In this document: positions 60,701-64,000 of the stretch, piece by piece | Layout: each line of letters starts with the position of its first letter | Numbering within the stretch: position 1 is the stretch's first letter | NCBI RefSeq assembly: GCF_014529535.1 | Contig: NC_050737.1 | Span: 7,914,763-7,978,762 of the forward strand | From: Bradysia coprophila | Lineage: Eukaryota; Arthropoda; Insecta; Diptera; Sciaridae | Reading direction: 5' to 3' | Length of the DNA: 64,000 nucleotides | Made by a program: the position numbers and the translations under genes | The notes under the pieces: model-generated | The model's input: the letters and a program-made list of their open reading frames with translations, nothing else | Told to the model about the DNA's origin: nothing | Database searches by the model: none

Positions 60701-62593
60701 ACATTATGTTTGGTGTGTCGTCAAAGTTCGCCAACTATGAAAAATTGAGTAAATTCTAAACTTGAAAATTCTATAAGCGACGCGACATAGAAAATTATTC
60801 GATTTTTGCTCTAATTGGCTTAAATTCTTGGGAATGTTGTCGGTTATCTAAAATAATTTTTTTTTTGAAAATCGTCTGTGAAATTTGTGTGGTGTGACTG
60901 TTTGTTCGACAAAATTCCTCAACTGAAAAAATCGATTTTTTTAATGTGTAAAAAATCGCGGTTTTTAAATTTTTCGACCGTAAAGTGACCACAAACTTTA
61001 AATTAAATTATTTGAGGCAAAAATAATGTTTTTCACACGTTTTAATATTAAAGTTATTTGAACTAAATTCAGTTATTTCTGTTCCAGACTGTAATGGTGA
61101 AAATAATACAGGGCAAAGTTCAAATTGTCAGCGTTAACAAAGTGGCCGAAAACAAATTGGCAGAAAATAAAGTCGCAGTACACAAAGTGGTTGAAAATAA
61201 AGTGGCAGATAACAACATGACAGGAAAAAACGTAGCAGGAAACAACGTGGCTGTGAAGAAAGTGACAATAAATAAAGCAGCAGTAAACAAATTGGAGAGA
61301 GACCCAGTGACAGGAAACAAAGTGACTGCTTCGGAAAATCCCGAATCAAAATCAGGTGAGTACGCAGTTAGTTTCTAAATTATTGCAGAAAAGGATTGAA
61401 AATAAAAAAATCAGATTGCTGCGGCTGAATGTAACTGGCTTTCAACGAGTCAGTGACCGTCTGTGGTGGTGCTTAATTTAACCCCGATAAGAAAAGCTTC
61501 CACTAGTATTTATAGCACAAATTTTAAATATTTTGGCTGGTCGATTATGAAATAATCTCATTTTCTTGTGGTGGGTGCCCTGATGAAACTTCTTCCACTA
61601 AAAAATAGTGTCAAAATAACTGTTTTCAACTTGTGATTAGTTTAGAAGCGCTGACACTGTCTTTTAGTGAAAGAAGTTTCATCATGAAACTTTCACGACG
61701 AGTAACACAAGAAAAATGAAATTATTTTAAAATAAGCCATTAAAATATTTTAAAATTTGTGCTCGAAAAATTCGTAGAGGCTTCCTCTATCAGAATTAAG
61801 CTCAGCATCCGATGGTCAGTGACTTGTCAATAGAAAAGCTGTTCAGTTCGTGAGTTTTATTGTTTTATTAATTGAATATTTTTATGTTTTTACAGTTTCG
61901 AAATGTAGGGTACGCCTACTTACAAAACAACAGTGCCAGATCCTTGAGAACCAGTTTTCGCGAAGTATATATATCAACAGACTTCAGAAGGAGGCCTTGG
62001 CGACAGAACTGAACATAAACCCCATTCAAGTTGCAGTATGGTTTAACAACAGACGTCTTTGTGAATTGAGAAAAGTACTTGGAAAGAAAAAGAAATCGCC
62101 AGCAATTCCGAAGCAACCAATTCAACCTTCCACTTGCAATAAAATGAATAATCTGCCATCGACAGAAACGCAACCACAGGTGCTCAACAAGGATAAAAAG
62201 AAAAATCACACACCAGGTCTACCGACTTTACAAAATAATGGAAAGAAAAAGAAATCGCCATCATTACCGACGCAAAAAATTCGACTCAATGGTTGCAATA
62301 AAGAGGATAATACACCACCAGCTGCACTGTCGTCGCCAGGAATGCAGCCACAGGTGCTCAATAAGAATCAAAAGACAATTGAAGCTCCAACTTTAGCGAC
62401 TTCACCGGTCTTACCGACTACGATAAATGAAAATGTAGCCGCATCCGAAACCTGGGGTTACGTAGGTGTTGATTTTTACACCGGTTTGGATTTCACATTT
62501 AGCGAAAGCCAATTCAGTTATGGATCTAATTTTACTTCCTCAAATAGTACACCGTCACTTGACTGTGATTATGATTTTTTTACGGATTTTTGA
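57782..62593 (+). CDS. highly divergent homeodomain protein, probable zen/Hox3 paralogue
   Basis: Exons 57782-57862 (27 codons, phase 0), 61088-61355 (phase 1), 61896-62593; 348 aa, aataaa at 62702. Exon 1 is inferred: ATG with A at -3, ends ccg|gtaagt, and the exon 2 acceptor (ctgttccag|act) keeps frame. If exon 1 were wrong, translation could start at 61094. Exon 2 encodes a Lys/Asn/Val repeat of NKVAEN type. The homeodomain is residues 118-177: CRVRLLTKQQCQILENQF, then a Tyr25 helix and VAVWFNNRRL. It keeps Leu16, Phe20, Trp48, Phe49, Asn51 and Arg53, but Arg5 is Val, residue 50 is Asn and Lys55 is Cys. About 17/60 residues match zen. The tail holds a duplicated GKKKKSP...PQVLNK block, then an acidic/aromatic end (DYDFFTDF). 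The exon plan equals zen. Likely a nuclear DNA-binding protein; target unknown. Confidence 0.78.
57895..59545 (-). mobile_element. 5'-truncated, decayed LINE-type reverse-transcriptase remnant
   Basis: Lies antisense in intron 1 of the divergent homeobox gene. Reading the - strand: LKLLGAPLTETTTKRILAKK (about 59140-59080), then HVASYILKHCFTIPKLTYLL (about 59045-58985); LPIKDGGLGIRKIKDNALPV (about 58885-58830) with FLASVNSVAEHVNMMFP; NESVIARYEQQIFIKK to TWHPSEKEWN-type sequence (58763-58437); and the C-terminus TFGPWCAEAVNFVGKL with EEPRSKQYLTQRISLAIQR (58173-57904). The LLGAPL, IPKLTYLLR and GGLGIR blocks are the post-palm/thumb region of non-LTR-type reverse transcriptases. Stops and frame changes mark it as dead. 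Shorter relatives are at 27973 and 38301. Confidence 0.65.
59719..59793. repeat. 75-bp hairpin in intron 1 of the divergent homeobox gene
   Basis: gaggttccaagttgtgtattt plus gataagtaggg pairs with ccccacttgtcaaataac plus aacttggaacctc around a 12-base loop. Confidence 0.75.
59794..61087. other. remainder of intron 1 (inferred)
   Basis: AT-rich intronic sequence with no gene. The acceptor tract at 61070-61087 (gttatttctgttccag) is good. Confidence 0.4.
62084..62376 (+). repeat. internal coding duplication in the divergent homeobox gene
   Basis: Two tandem blocks, each starting ggaaagaaaaagaaatcgcca (62084-62101 and 62230-62250) and ending with caaccacaggtgctcaac or a close copy. They encode GKKKKSP...IP/LP...CNK...N...PQVLNK twice. 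Near-identity at the nucleotide level indicates a recent duplication. Confidence 0.8.
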
Positions 62594-62719
62594 TTTGTGT
62601 ATCGACTATTTATGATTACCTTAATTGTGCCATAATATTTTGTATCGATTAAAAATGTTTGTTTATAGGGTAAAAAATTTTGTAATATAAAAAAATGAAC
62701 AAATAAAATTGATTCAAAA

Positions 62720-64000
62720 TAAACTTGTTATCGAATGAATTTCAATTTTAAAATTGTCAAACCTTTGAACTTTGCAGAGAGGCATAGACCTAAATCTTAC
62801 GTTTCAGTAAGGTCTCTCAACTACACTCTGCCCGCCGATTATAGAAGACTAACGGATATACAAGTCTTGCCGATTTTACTCAGTCAGTAAAAAAGCCCAA
62901 AACTTTAGTTAGGGTAAACAGGTAATTGAACTTTTTACCCCAATTTACTGCAAGTAACATTATAATACAACTAACAAAAACCATCGTCGTTCGGTCTACC
63001 TAATCATTTATTTCTATATAAAAGCAGGAATTAAGTTCATTGAGATATTAATCATTTGCAGTAAAATTACCTGCACTCAGTGGAATGAATTATCTCTGCA
63101 CTTACAGCAAAGCACACTGTTGCGCAATGCATGAAATGTGAGACATTTACAATAAAACTTACTGAAATAACACTTTCAGTCGTTGGAAATACATCGCCAT
63201 TCCAACTGAAGAATTCAATGTTTATGCGATAAGAGATAATCTATTTAAAAAATTCCTTTATAATTTAGATGCATCTTAAGCTCTTTTATCACTAGTTTAC
63301 ACTTCGGTTTTTGAATATTAAAAAAAAAACGAAAACCCTTTGGTATCTTCCTTAATACCGAAAAGAAACCCATATGACCGTAGATAGAATGTGAGGTAAC
63401 AGCATTAATTACTAGCTCCCTTTATTTCTATTACGAGCCCCTGTTTTTTTTCTCCCACGCACAGAGTCATCCATTCCTTTTCTCTTTCAGTGTTCGTAAC
63501 TATAGGGCGCTCGTAACCGATGTAGTTTCCTTACTAAAATCGTACACTACTTCAAACTACTCCGATTACGGTATAGTGCTCCAATGTAGTATAAACTTAG
63601 TGTAAACTTATATGAGGAGAGAGGTCATGGCGCAAACAGAAATGTTTTTTTTTAATATGCAGTACAAAGTAATTCAATGTCCATAATGTTTCATTAAAGA
63701 AATTATTTGTAGCCGATACGTTGATATAGCCTTTCTGGTCTAACTATAGCATTAATCAAAAATACCATAAACAATCAGATATGATCGAGGACAAAACTAA
63801 TTTGATTGCATATTGGTTAATATTTAACTATATACGTGGCATTCGTCTCTTTTAGTGACATTGCTTCTATCATTTCCCAAAATAACCCACTCGTCAAACA
63901 ATATATCGGAGCCGATCTATCGAATAGGTTATTCACCCAATATATGTAAAAAAAAAGAATTTTCATAATTACTAGTTTTGTACACCATACGATGTGTTCA
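62720..64000. other. downstream flank, possible new promoter
   Basis: No coding region supported to the window end. A TATA box tatataaaa at 63015-63023 followed by aattaagttcattgag could start a transcript at about 63045. Repeated ttactgcaagtaa / gcagtaaaattac / cttacagcaa motifs lie at 62945-63160. Confidence 0.35.

Noticed and set aside
61120..61349. Long - strand frames opposite exon 2 of the divergent homeobox gene
   Set aside because: Shadows of the codon-periodic NKVAEN repeat on the coding strand.

Overview
This is an AT-rich animal nuclear window with short GT-AG introns, a Hox3/zerknullt gene, an insect-type cytochrome P450, and many foldback (MITE-like) repeats. It reads as an insect genome. 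A lower dipteran, such as a fungus-gnat-like (sciaroid) fly, is my best guess, but that is inference from the style of the zen gene and repeats. Most of the window is non-coding and repeat-rich. I could assemble five spliced protein genes, all on the + strand, by joining exons with matching phases: (1) zen/Hox3 at 15291-18421; (2) a secreted, furin-processed cysteine-rich protein at 31927-33052; (3) a complete 9-exon P450 at 40788-43059; (4) an unrecognised 4-exon gene at 51566-53866 whose C-terminus looks like a broken IAP/MDM2-type RING finger; (5) a very diverged homeobox gene at 57782-62593.

Layout. 1-15 kb: intergenic DNA packed with inverted-repeat elements (832-947, 2693-4282, 4309-5416, 10195-10687, 10691-11820, 12135-12239, 13759-14033, 14104-14354). 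15-18.4 kb: zen, with an initiator plus DPE-like promoter and a foldback in intron 1. 18.4-31.7 kb: no gene; foldbacks, simple and tandem repeats, a duplicated segment (26.1-27.3 and 30.3-30.8 kb) and a short retroelement remnant. 31.7-33.3 kb: the cysteine-rich gene, followed on the - strand by a decayed tyrosine-recombinase (Crypton-like) pseudogene. 35-37.3 kb: foldbacks and an array of roughly 120-bp repeats. 40.8-43.1 kb: the P450. 44.1-48.2 kb: a giant composite foldback carrying nested insertions. 49.0-50.5 kb: an array of roughly 145-bp repeats. 51.5-53.9 kb: the RING-like gene, with a 1.35-kb foldback in intron 2. 54.7-55.0 kb: a 10-bp-periodic GC-rich minisatellite. 57.8-62.7 kb: the divergent homeobox gene, with a LINE-type reverse-transcriptase remnant in intron 1.

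The main biological point is the pair of homeobox genes. zen and the divergent gene have the same exon plan: a short first exon ending in phase 0, a second exon ending in phase 1, and a phase-1 intron just upstream of the homeodomain. Their 60-residue homeodomains align without gaps but share only about 17 identical positions. The parsimonious reading is that the second gene is a fast-evolving Hox3/zen duplicate, analogous to but independent of bicoid/zen2 in higher flies and the Shx genes of moths. It has lost Arg5 and has Asn instead of Gln at homeodomain position 50. The unrecognised RING-like gene lies just upstream of it. Expression data would be needed to say whether these genes act in the egg, serosa or early axis formation.
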